Shown here piece by piece: positions 1-11,000 of a stretch of 64,000 bases of DNA. Source of the stretch: Oopsacas minuta (taxonomy: Eukaryota > Porifera > Hexactinellida > Lyssacinosida > Leucopsacidae); contig JAKMXF010000311.1 in assembly GCA_024704765.1 (NCBI GenBank), positions 318,735 through 382,734 of the forward strand. The letters run 5' to 3'. The notes under the pieces are model-generated. The model saw only the letters and a list, made by a program, of their open reading frames with translations, made no database searches and was not told where the DNA came from. Both the position numbers and the translations under genes were made by a program. Each line of letters begins with the position of its first letter. Position 1 is the first letter of the stretch.

Positions 1-119
1 GTTTCTCATTAACATTTTAACAGGGCCTTATATAATCCTGTTATGAATATTGAATCATCCTGTGGCATAAATTTATGGGTAGTTTTGTCTATAATATGAT
101 TTCGTAATTACATACTTAC

Positions 120-1130
120 CACATTCCTGAATAGAACTGGAGCTTTTAAATGACAATTGATTCTGTTCATTCGAGAATAGAGGATTGCTACAAGCTTCGT
201 TTAACGTTGAGTGTCTGTATTTTGGAAAATTGAAATTTTCTTTACCAAATGTAGGTACACTGCTTCTCCTAGTTGAATGTATTAGAAAACCTGAAAATTC
301 TTTTGAACGTAGAATATCTTCAGAATGAGAAATGTCTTTGAAAAAATTGAAAATATTCTGTTTTCTTGACTCAATAACCTGAAAATCACGAAAAAATGAC
401 TTATATATTATTTCAGGAATCTCTATCTAGGAATATTCGTGCTAAATATAGAATATATTTAGAAATAGCAAAATTAGTGTTGAAGAGATCGATGTCAGCA
501 TTTTTCAATTTTGTATACAATCGTGGATTTAATGGATTTAGTGTATATGAAGATTTGATCCAAAGATTAATAATAGCAATTATTTCAGGAACTTCGAGTT
601 CATTTCATACTGGAAATAATTCTTCTAATAGTAAGGGAAATTCGTGCAAATACGTCTTGCTAATAGACGAACTCCGCTGCAAAACGAGGGTCTATACAGC
701 ATGCATAAAAATAATATCTAAAAGGCCCCAGTATAGTGTAGTCTCGTCTACATTTTGCAATTTTGAGCATATAAAATTGGATTATAGTTACGGAGATATG
801 GCCCTGTAAAGTGGTTGTGCCACATTCAATTGGGGCTAAAAGTTTCATTACAAGTGAATTTTCGCAATTTAACCGCAGAACATAACTTACCTCAGGTTTA
901 AACCTATCAAGATACGAGCCTTTAGGTAGTATACTCAGCTTAGAATATCTCTTAGAAAGTACTTTATACAAATCCCTAACTTCACTGTATCTCCTCCATA
1001 TAATCTCTGTTATTTCCTTATCATTACAGTCTGTATAAGTGTATGATAACTCATAGAATGTTATACCTGTCGATGATAGCTTCGTGCTTCCAACAGTGAA
1101 GTTATACGATTTGTTGTTAGTGATTGACAT
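120..1130 (-). CDS. PX-domain protein, 5' part (gene runs off the window)
   Basis: Two in-frame exons are visible: 1130..891 (80 codons, phase 0, donor GAG|GTAAGT) and 378..120 (acceptor TTTTCAG, donor GTAAGTATG, phase 1). The next exon must lie beyond base 1. The joined product starts MSITNNKSYNFTVGST and reads as a PX (phox homology) phosphoinositide-binding domain over residues 5-115: the WRRYSEVRDLYKVL core, a proline/glycine turn (LPKGSYLDRF), then KPEVIESRKQNIFNFF and LRSKEFSGFL, the usual PX helices. PX proteins bind PI3P on endosomal membranes. The order resembles the SNX15/RPS6KC1 branch, but the diagnostic C-terminal domain is outside the window, so the subfamily is open. The 512-base intron holds reading frames on the opposite strand that look accidental. 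Confidence 0.75.
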
Positions 1131-1838
1131 AAATTGGCTATATGAATAATAGGCAAATAGAGTTTGGGTTTTGATGCTAAGTTGAATGAAATTCGTTTGA
1201 ATTACACTAAATTTTTAATATACAAGTATTTCTTTGAAAGATTAATAATACGTCATTTGCAAATTCTAATACTTGTCTTTAATTGTCTCACAATTTGTAG
1301 ATACATATAAATTTACATCCATAAATAGCAAATTCATGGTATTAGTAGGGAAAAGGCATAAACATTTCATATATAGTAAATGCTGGTTATAAGACCATCC
1401 TCTGGAAAACGGTTCGTGTATATTCCTGTATATTTATGCTGACAGATGTCTCTGCTATTTAGAAGACCCCCCTGGTGGAGGAGAGCTGCTAAGATGAATG
1501 ATGACTATGGGGGAGGTTCTTTACGATATAAGAACATGTATGACTACTCCCAAGGGTGTTCATATAACCGGCATCAACTCTATTTCCCTTGATTCTATAT
1601 AATAGATCTCATAACATATATTCGGCAGTTAAAAACACTGCCTCCTATGATTATCCCATAAAGAATAATAAAGTCAACTTTTCAAAATAAAGTATTGTAT
1701 AATTAGAAAAGGAAAGTAGAGAAGAAACTATTCTAAACAGATCTTAATGATGTCGGGGAAGGAGAATCTTTCTAAATTTAGACTAAAGAAATGCCAAAAT
1801 TATATCTAATAAATTTCGCTAAAGAAATCAATCTATTT
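1131..1838. repeat. intergenic, with a family C MITE-like repeat (about 1381..1575)
   Basis: Between the PX gene and the 3' end of the nucleolin-like gene. About 1381..1575 matches three other places in the window (22010-22130, 34291-34352, 38280-38410). The shared parts are an outer GCTGGTTATAAGA / CTTATAACCGGCAT-like inverted end and an internal block around ATCCTCTGGAAAACGGTT. No coding region is supported here. Confidence 0.6.
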
Positions 1839-4765
1839 TCAGTATGAATCATCTGAATCCCCAGCAAATGTCTTCTTAGATCCTTCATAAGCTTGTATAG
1901 TACCTTTCCTAGAGGGGTTCGGACTAAACCCAGGTCTTCCACCACCACCGCGGCCTCGGAAACCTCCACGACTTCCTTGAAATCCCCCTCTATTCCCACC
2001 ACCACCTCCGGACTGTGGACGCTCCCCTGCATACTCTAAACGTATCTCTCTACCATCGACATTTTTGCCAGTCCATTTCTTCATCATTTTAGTTGCCTCA
2101 CCAATTGACTCAAATTCTAAGAAACCGAATCCTCTCGATTTACCTGTATCTCTGTCATTTACTACAAACACGTCAATTGCATTACTGAATGTATTCTGTA
2201 GGCTCTCAGTGGTTGAGTGGTAAGATAAGTTACTCATTTTTAGACGTTTTCCCGCAGGCTGTTGCTGCTGGCCTCCTCTACCGAAACTCCTACCACCCCC
2301 GCTATTCCCACCACCGAATGAATTCCCACCACCGAATGAATTCCTGCCCCCTCTCGCACCGCCCCCAGATCCCCCAGAGGGTTTATTAGCACTATCACAG
2401 TGTATATTGAACCCATCGAGTTCCTCTCCTTCTAGGGCTAGGCACTTCTCAAAATCAGATTTATTCGAAAAGTCTGCATAACCAAATCCTTTAGATTTTC
2501 CTGTATCATAATCTGTTATAATTCTAATGCTTAGAGGATTACAGCCATTCCTTTTTAGGAATCTTGATAGACTGGTCTCTGTTGTTTTGAAGGATAGTTT
2601 ACCGATAAATGCACTTATCTTCTCTCCGTCTGTGTCAAATTTCTGTTGCTTAGCATAGGGAGATGTCGTGTTGGAATCTAGAACAATATTTAACATCGAA
2701 ATAATTTCTAGAGTGTAACCTCTACAAATGGGGTGTATTTGTAGGAGACTAGTTTTGAAAACCAAATTTCTAGCATGCTTTTGAATTTTAGATAGAAAGG
2801 TGTGATAATATGATTAATCACCAAAAAGGTGTGAAATTTTCACTATACCAATTTTCATATTATTCGGAATGTAAGATTTCGTACGGCCGCGAACACCAAG
2901 GGACGTACGGACATCGCACATCGTCCATGCAGTTAGGACATCTCCCTATAGGAGCTGCACTAAAATAACTCACCAGGTCTAGATCTCTTGATACCTAGCT
3001 TAAGCCCCACTCCCTTCTCTTGATCGCCCGACTCACTACTACTATCATCACTCTCAGAGGATTCTGCAAGTTTCTTCTTAGCCTCTACTTCCATCTCATT
3101 ATCACTGTCTGTATCAGTCTCACTGGAAGATGATTCTTGTTGTTTCTTAGCTGGTTTAGCTGGTTCTTTCTTTGTAACTGATGGTGTAGCTATATAGAAC
3201 AAGTTTATAATATAATGTACGTCGAGTGGTACACGTCTAACCCAAGTACCATTGTATGCATCGATCAATACATAGCAGAAGATAATACATACCTTGCTTC
3301 TTTACAATCTTAGTAGTAGTGACGTCATCATCACTATCACTAGATGATGAAGATTCATCAACAGGTTGTTTCTTGTTCTGTCCTGTAGCCTTAGGAGTTA
3401 TAGCTTGTTTTTGAGTCTTGGCAGCTTCTGGTTCACTGTCGCTATCTTCTGATGAGCTTTCTGCTGGTTTCATAGGAGCTTTCTTTATAAGAGTGGGTTT
3501 TTGTTTCACCTACAAGGTTGATGAATATCTAATCAGCAGTAATTGGAATTGAATGAATCAAAACCATGGATAATCTTATAATTCAATTCCTTTTATAACG
3601 AAACTCAAGGAACAGCGATAATCGATATAACCCGATGTAATCTTTACAGTTTGGGGCTATATTTGCACAATTTCAGACTTTGATATATCCGTGTTCCATA
3701 TAACAGGAGTAGACTGTAAGTAAAAGAACCAGTGATTGAACTCGTATTTAATACATAACCATGTATAATGGACATTGGTCAGAATGCCCTCTTCCTGAAG
3801 AATTATGTCTTGGGACAATTCGTCATCCATTTATACACATTCAACAATCTCTATATATCATACCTGTTTAATGGGTTGCTTTTTAATAGGCTCATCCTCA
3901 TCAGAAGAATCACTATCACTAGATTCAACAGGCTTAGTAACACTCTGTACTTTAGTAACAGGATTAGGCTTATTATAAACAGTACCTACATCCATATCAC
4001 TATCAGCACATGATGAAGAGGAGCTTTCATCAGCTGGCTTTTGTAAGGGTTTTGTGATAGGCTTTTTGGGTGTATCTTTCTTTGTGAATAATTTCATTTT
4101 TGGAAGATCTCCCTCGCTTGAACTACTATCTGAACTTTCTTCCTGAGGTTTTTTGGTTTGTTGTTGTATTGGCTTTTTGATAGATTTACTGGTCGTATCA
4201 TCCTCTGAATCACTGGAGCTTGATTCGGGGGGGACTGTTACGGGGGTCTTCGGCGATTTCTTCGGCGTTTCTGTAGGTTTCTTAGGCTTTATTGGGGACT
4301 TTTTTGTCCCGTTAACAACAGGGGTAGTTTTGGTTTTAGGATTTGTAGTCTTCGCTTTTGGCGTTGCTCCCGTTGCTGGTTTCTTCTTCGTACCGACCGT
4401 ACTATCTGATTCTAAGTCCATACCTTTTATGTTTGCTATACGTTTGAGGAGATTTTTCTTCAATTCTTCTTCTACTATCTGGTCTACTAGTTCTTCAGTA
4501 GATACACCTATAAATTAGAGGAATATTAAGGACAATTTCCCTCCAAAATAAAGTAGGAGTGCTCGAAATGAGATAGAATAACATCCAAGCAGATAAAATA
4601 AATACACCATATATTTTATACCTTACATTTTAGTAATTCTTCAATACTAACTTTCTTAGAAGCTGCTTTCTTCTTAGGAGAAGTAGATTTAGTAGCTGTA
4701 GGCGTAGTACCAGCGGTTGGTTTCTTCTTACCCTTTGTTTTTGTCTCTTGTACTTCAGTAGACAT
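1839..4765 (-). CDS. NCL: nucleolin-like RNA-binding protein
   Basis: Five exons, all phase-consistent: 4765..4627, 4507..3864, 3509..3293, 3189..2974, 2677..1839, giving 684 residues. The N-terminal 400 residues are lysine/proline/threonine-rich segments alternating with acidic serine clusters (ESSSSSDSDDD type), as in nucleolin and Nopp140. They are CK2-like targets in the nucleolus. Two RRMs follow at about residues 427-504 (RNP2 AFIGKL, RNP1 KGFGYADF) and 548-623 (RNP2 LKMSNL, RNP1 RGFGFLEF), separated by a glycine-rich linker. An RGG/GGF tail ends in GDSDDSY. This order (acidic/basic repeats, RRMs, GAR tail) is that of nucleolin, which acts in rRNA transcription, pre-rRNA processing and ribosome assembly. 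Vertebrate nucleolin has four RRMs. Two, as here, is the form known from fungi and plants. Exon-sized repetition of the acidic cassettes suggests internal duplication. Confidence 0.88.
3612..3720. repeat. family A MITE copy (degraded)
   Basis: Lies in the intron between nucleolin-like exons 2 and 3. Shows the family A internal block (GGGGCTATATTTGCACAATT, then CAGACTTTGATATA) and the right end AACAGGAGTAGACTGTA. Confidence 0.7.
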
Positions 4766-5183
4766 TATAAGACTGGTATATCAATATATCTAGTTTCTTA
4801 TGGATTACACATATACGTATATTAGAATATGGAGACAGTATGAGAGTATAAAATAGAAAATAATCCATGGTCTATATACATGAAATTCCGTATCGAAATT
4901 AGTATACTATTGTTGGAGGTAGGAAATATAATTCTAGCAGAAAAGATGAAATGAAGGCATACATGATCGAAATCTTTAAAAAGGAAGCTTTAGTAAAACT
5001 ACCAACAAGATCCACATAGTTTGAATAAGTATCGCTATAAATATCTCTAACATGCTCCCGTGTAAATTGGAGGATACCTGTGTATCATTTGTATTAGTAT
5101 CTGTAGAGATTGATGATGAGTTATATGATTAAGTTATCCATGGTTCATGGTTGAGGTAAAATAGAGACTACTGACAATAAGGA

Positions 5184-5255
5184 AGGTTCCACCGAGATTT
5201 GAACTCGGATCGCTGGATTCAAAGTCCAGAATGCTGACCATTACACCATGGAACC
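5184..5255 (-). tRNA. tRNA-Gln (anticodon TTG)
   Basis: Reading the minus strand from 5255, a complete 72-base cloverleaf without intron. The acceptor stem GGTTCCA pairs with TGGAACC, followed by discriminator T. The D arm contains the A box GTGTAATGGTCAGC. The anticodon stem-loop TCTGGACTTTGAATCCAGC has anticodon TTG. The T arm is CCGAGTTCAAATCTCGG (B box GTTCAAATC). It closely follows the eukaryotic tRNA-Gln consensus, including the T discriminator. A T4 run about 20 bases further on the minus strand can serve as the Pol III terminator. It lies between the nucleolin-like gene start and SYF2. Confidence 0.95.
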
Positions 5256-5397
5256 TAGTATAATAAAATAATCCATTCTACACCACTCTATTGTAGATTA
5301 CAGAATTCTTTTAAAATTTAAGAATGCAGAAATGTGTATAGTAAATCAGTGTATTAAATTATGTAAGGTATATCTCCAGTCAATAATAATATACCTA

Positions 5398-6476
5398 TTA
5401 TATTGCAGTTCCTCTCTCCAAATTCTGTTTCAGCTCTGCTGTATATTTCCCATAAAAACGTTCAGCCTTTTCATTGAATTTCTTGTTACGCTCGTTGATA
5501 TAATCGATATCTTTACCAAACTTGAATTCCCTCCTTCGTGAGAACTGCTTCCGCTTTGATATTTGCTTTTCTACATCGTCCACGAGACGCTGAACAGCAC
5601 TGTGAGTTGGATATTGGTCAGAGCTGGTGGGGAGAGTATCTACTGAGGGGTAGAGAGCGGATTCTGGGAGAGATGATTTAGAAGATTCGTATGCTTCCAT
5701 GTCTGGTTTTAGTTGTTTGGTGAGACGTTGATATTGCCTAAAGAATATAATTATTCAAGTTGACATATGTGAACACAATGTTCATACCAAAGTTATTACA
5801 ATAAGTCAAAAGTTCATGGTGATATAAAAAATCTATTGTTCATGATATGGCAACACATTGTGTATTAGAAATTACTGAAGAAAGAGTAGTTCAATACCTA
5901 TAACTAGCTTGCTGAAAATCAGCAAATCCCTGATCAGGATTTTTCTTCCGTTTCCTCTTTGCTTCCCATTTCTCTACTTCATCCGCTCTCTCAGACAGAA
6001 GCTTCTCTCTATCATAATCTAATCCTGATTCTTGTGCTTCTTTCCTGGCTTGGAAATCACGTTTCTCCCATTCTATCCGTCGCTCTTTGCTCAAGTGATT
6101 GAGGGGCAGCCTATTTTCGTAATCTTCCTTAGCTACCTACATAATATACGTACAAATCTCAATGTGTATGAATTTCAGACTTTGATCTAAGTGTGTCTTT
6201 TCATTCTATATAATGGGAGTTTACTGTACATAATAAGGTCGGATATAAATAAACAATGATTGTATCTTATACGTATAAATCGAGAGATAATTATACCTCG
6301 GCTATGTTTTCCTTCCTAGCAGATTCTCTCTTCTCCTTCAACTGCCTCAATCTCTCTGCCACTAAACTGAGTCTTGTTGTAGAAGTCGTAGATTGAGATG
6401 AATCAGCTGTTTGTGTGACGTCATCTCGTGATACACTGGTTGTAGAGTTGCCAGAGCTATCCTCGGATTCACTCAT
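5398..6476 (-). CDS. SYF2: pre-mRNA-splicing factor SYF2
   Basis: Three exons, 6476..6297, 6136..5898, 5737..5398, joined in phase (0, then 2) to give 252 residues, close to the usual length of about 243. The protein is highly charged and helical: a serine/threonine-rich N terminus, [16 protein letters not shown], then [20 protein letters not shown] and [20 protein letters not shown], and a C-terminal block with [20 protein letters not shown]. These are hallmarks of the SYF2 family, a component of the Prp19/NTC-associated spliceosome (with SYF1/XAB2 and ISY1) active in the nucleus at the catalytic stage. Nothing unusual in the gene itself. A short family A remnant sits in intron 1 near 6168-6230. 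Confidence 0.93.
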
Positions 6477-6555
6477 TGCTTGCTAATCCATATGTTCAAA
6501 TAAAAAATTAGATATATGATCAACCATAATTATAAGACCAAACTCAAATAATTAT

Positions 6556-6636
6556 TAGAACCTCCTTATACTTATAAGAACCTTCCTTATACTTATAAGA
6601 ACCTTTATATTTATAAGAAACTTCCTTATAAGAACA
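6556..6636. repeat. short minisatellite
   Basis: Between the SYF2 start and the 3' end of the carrier gene. About four degenerate copies of a unit close to TTATAAGAACCTTCCTTATAC. The copies vary in length from about 17 to 22 bases. Confidence 0.75.
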
Positions 6637-6721
6637 TTAAGCAACAAAATTTACTTTTAATAGAAACATAGCTAAGAAAAAGAAACTATCATGTAAGTGA
6701 TCATCATCTAACTTCCCAATA

Positions 6722-7624
6722 TTATTCAGGGATGATATAATTAAGTAAACGTAGTGTCAACTCAAATCCTAGGAAACAGAATGCATTAGCAGGGAATGCA
6801 CGTAACAGAACAGGAGTAAGTCCTTTGAACAGAGCTTTATGGCCTTCAGTTTTAACTAGGTCTCTATACACCTGAATTATACTCGTGTATTTACCTTCAG
6901 GTGATGTCTGCAGACGAGATTTCAATGTATCTGGTGCAATAGCCACGATCCAATTGAAAATACCAGCACAACCTCCTGCTATAAATACCTTAGCAGGATG
7001 AAGTGAATCTCTCTTTTGTCCTGGAGCCGAGAATCTATCGAGTATCATCTCATATGACATGAAATAAGCCCCGCTACATGGAACATCCCTAAGTAGTGTA
7101 GCGAATGTTCCCTTGTATATACTACGAATACCGCCAGACCGGTATAATTGCTTCGCGCAATCCCACGGACCGGAATATTTCTTTTCCTTTGCACTAGACT
7201 GTATCTGTAGTAGACATTTGATTCTCTCTCCTGGAGTCATAATGGTAGTAGTAAATACACCTGCTAACATGCCAGCTTTCAATATTTGGAAGTATGTGAG
7301 TTGATCAGTTGGATTTTTCAATTGCATATTTCTACCTACTCCATAGCCAAAGAAACATAAAGCATACATTGGAGTTACCCCAAGGATAGGTGCGAACATT
7401 CCCTTATACAAACCACGAATTCCTTCATTTTTGACAATTTGAAGGAAACAATCCATGGTCCCGCGGTATATAGGAGGATCAGGTTGTGTTTGTAGACGTA
7501 CTTTGATCAGGTCTAGAGGGTGACCTGAAGCTACAAGACATATACCACCAATACCACCAGCAAAGAAATTCTTTACTACATTTGATTTTCCTTGTGCAGA
7601 TTTTGTATCAGAATCTGAAGACAT
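6722..7624 (-). CDS. SLC25A20: mitochondrial carnitine/acylcarnitine carrier
   Basis: A single uninterrupted 300-residue frame, the normal length for the SLC25 family. Three homologous 100-residue modules carry the signature helices PLDLIKVRLQT, PGERIKCLLQ and APDTLKSRLQT, each followed by the GLYKG-type element on the matrix side (GIRGLYKG, GIRSIYKG, HKALFKG). The second module's PGERIKCLLQ is characteristic of the carnitine/acylcarnitine translocase, which exchanges acylcarnitines for carnitine across the inner mitochondrial membrane in fatty-acid oxidation. The absence of introns contrasts with neighbouring genes and with most animal CACT genes. A retrocopy origin is possible, but the frame is intact and family residues are conserved, so I infer a working gene. 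Confidence 0.92.
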   Translation of the reverse strand: MSSDSDTKSAQGKSNVVKNFFAGGIGGICLVASGHPLDLIKVRLQTQPDPPIYRGTMDCFLQIVKNEGIRGLYKGMFAPILGVTPMYALCFFGYGVGRNMQLKNPTDQLTYFQILKAGMLAGVFTTTIMTPGERIKCLLQIQSSAKEKKYSGPWDCAKQLYRSGGIRSIYKGTFATLLRDVPCSGAYFMSYEMILDRFSAPGQKRDSLHPAKVFIAGGCAGIFNWIVAIAPDTLKSRLQTSPEGKYTSIIQVYRDLVKTEGHKALFKGLTPVLLRAFPANAFCFLGFELTLRLLNYIIPE

Positions 7625-8020
7625 TGAGCTATGCTATAGTTACTAAATATTGGAGAAATTATGTAATTATGTGAGAATGATAGATAGTTCGCCAACAGAG
7701 CGGCCAATTTTAGGGAAATTTCGGTTATGTAACGTTTGAACTGCCCTAGGAACATTTGTCACAAAATAAATTTGCTTATGAGAACCTTGAAATGCGAAAT
7801 CGGATTCCGCATGTTCGATATATTTAGTGAAGTTTTATTGAATTCTATTTACTTCCTTAATAAACACGATAAATACACAATTTCAAAATAGACATACCAT
7901 AAATCTTTCCTTGACAACGGACAAGCAAACAAACAAACAATAATTGAGGTTTAATAATACAGATTCATATATCTTTAAGGGAAATAACATTTCAAACATG
8001 CACACACTTATTAGATTAGT
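7625..8020. other. intergenic, nothing recognised
   Basis: Between the start of the carrier gene and the stop of the adhesion GPCR, both minus strand. Only a short AAAC run (7923-7940) stands out. Confidence 0.5.
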
Positions 8021-11000
8021 CTAATCCTCCATTGAAATATTCTGAAAAGAAGGCAAGGAGGTTGATAAAGTATTTTCAAGTTTTCTAGGTGATATTACAG
8101 ATGAATGTAATCTTCTATCTAGTATTTCCTCTCGTTGATGATCTCTCATGCTTAGACATGATTTCGTACCACGACGTTTATCTTCGTTATAACTAGAGGC
8201 TGTAGTTAATATTTTCCTGTGATTAGGGCTATTCACGTACGGGGAGTTTAGGATAGGACCTTGGCAACACGGGTGGTGTTTAGGAATGTAGAGAGGAACT
8301 GGAGAATATGGCATGCCATAGGGTATAGAGTTGACTTGTGGGTTGGGGGTATAGTATCTGGGATGTGGATGTAGATCATCATGATCTAAATGTAGTTAGA
8401 GAGTAAGGATATATAAGAATATATTTCTTGGTTTCCTATTTGACATACTACTTTGTTGTGTGCAATTGACTGTATTTATCCATGGTTGTAAGGTATAAAT
8501 AAAGTTGAACTTTAGATACTCACTCACTCCCTTTTTACATATTTCTCAGGACATTCATTGCCAAATTTTGATTTTGAATATTTCCCATTATATACCTGAA
8601 AATATCCAGACTTATAATGAATTCACTTACATTGATGGCCAGGTCCTGAATATGGCAGTGAGAAGCCTTTATGACAATCTTGCAGTTCTGAATCCTCACG
8701 TATATGGTTATATTGAGCATTTCGTGGTAGAGAAAGGTATTTATGATAATCTTGCGGTTCTGAAAGCTCACGTACATGGTTCTTTTTCATGGAATTTCGT
8801 TGGAAGCTAGCTGTATTATAGCTTGAATCAGAAGTACTACGAGGACTTGTACGGGCGTTTCTTTGGAAATTATCAGAAACATATAGTATTGAATTGTCTC
8901 TGTCTAATAATCCACCATCTGAATGAGTCCTGTCGTAAAAATTCTCTGGTACTAAGAGGATATCTCTATTCGAACATCTGCTAGGAATAGCCTAAAATGA
9001 AATATAGGAAGTACAGTCAACTCCAGTTATATTCATTAAACACAGATATATGGAAATACCCGCTTAGATATCGAAAACTTAAATTGTACAAATATGGCAC
9101 TAACAGTAAGATAATAGCAGTTATATCGAAGGAATTTTAACGGTCCCTGAGCTTCGATTTAACGGGAATTGACTGTATAGCATATTTTTGGATACATTTA
9201 TTTAAATTCAGTTAAACTTACGGCCACAGAACGGTAAGGGAAGTTTGAACTAGATTGATAGTGTTCGTTTTGTAATCTCAAATAGCCATCATCATCAATA
9301 CAAAAATCTCCATTCTAAACATTCAAAAATATATAAATACATACATATGATAATATATTAATGTTTGTAAATATTGTTACCTCATTTACTGGTAGATCTC
9401 CTCTAGTTGCTAATTCCTTATTTTCAGAATGGTCTCTTCCTCTGAAACAAGTTTTGAAAGTCTACAAGATCAACAAATAATACAAACTAGTAGAGTACTA
9501 GGAAGCTCAATTTAAATTCTCATAATATACCTCACGTTCCAGATAACACATCAGTAGCAAGAGAATAAACACCTAAAAAACAACTACAGTCAACTCCCGT
9601 TACATCGAGCTCAAGGTACCCACGATAATTACTTCGATATATATGTGCGGGTATTTGATATATCCGTGTTAGATATAACTGGAGTCGACTCTATGTAAAT
9701 TTGCAGACAAGTGAACTACAGTATAATCTCGCTAGTACGAATATTGGGATAAGACGAACAAATATTTCCACAGAATAATAGTCAAATTAATCTGGTTAAC
9801 CAATTACGGCTTACGTGTTACGAGCATAATGAATCAGAAAATTGAGCATCTGTTGGTGTTCTTCCTTTATCGACAATCACTTACGCACTATATCATATTG
9901 GTTATATTATAGCTTTTGATAATAGAAAGTGGCCTCACCATTGTTATCAGATGTAGATTAAATATTTGAGTTTTGACATCATCTTGCAATAGAAAATTTG
10001 CTGGTAGTATCATACATACCAATAAGAGGTGTAGTAATAGTAGAAGATTTGAACGAGGATAATATTTCCTAGATTAGAGATTGATTATTTGGTTGAATTT
10101 TGCATAACAATTTATGTGTGTTAATTTATGAATAGTCAAAACATCGAAACATGCATAACTTGTAATAATTTAATAATACTACATAAGGTATATGATTCAC
10201 TAAATTTATAATATAAACGAGGATACTGGGCTGACGCCATTGAATTATTGATTAATTCTAATTAGTATTAGAATACAACTTACATTATAAACTTCTTATT
10301 GAGAGTATTAATCCCTGTCTTACATGCGAATAGTAGTGAAATAGACGTGAGTAGTAGAAATATCTAGAAATACACGACGAGTTGGTTTAACCCACTTCAA
10401 GATAGTTTATTTACTGATAGGTAACTTACAACAAATGTTAATCCAAAAAATGATACTACAAGATAGAAGGCTGCATCTGCTGATAAGAAAGCACATCTAC
10501 ATTTTGAGATATTAATTAATCAGTGAAAAGATTGAATATACACAATACAGTGTAACCTCAACGGAGTGCCAATGAAGCCGAAAAATGCTACCCCTGAGCT
10601 GTTCCCTAGTTTCTGCCTTATTCTCCGTTTATGGAGGTCAATTGCATGGAGTTTCACTGTAATAATATATACCTTAGTGCATCGTTGTGCTGTAGAATAC
10701 TGTATGAATTGTATAGCGGTATTGTAGTGAAAAGTGTGATTATTACAGGAATACCTAAAGAATTGTATTTATAAACAATATTCGATAAATATTCAAAAAA
10801 GATGTATACAACTTACTCCAACATATAACAAGAGCTATCGCTATCGCCCAATTTATCTTCGGTAGTTTACCATCTTTTTTAGAAAATTTCAAATAAATCA
10901 GTCCTAGAATAAACTCTGTTATAATAGCACTGATAATCACTAAATAACAATATTGTGTTGTAGCACGAATTCCAAAACATGTTACCTAAAAGGAATAATT

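Noticed and set aside
396-809. 137-codon plus-strand frame opposite the PX gene
   Set aside because: It covers the PX intron and part of its exons. The minus strand gives a recognisable PX domain across a canonical splice.
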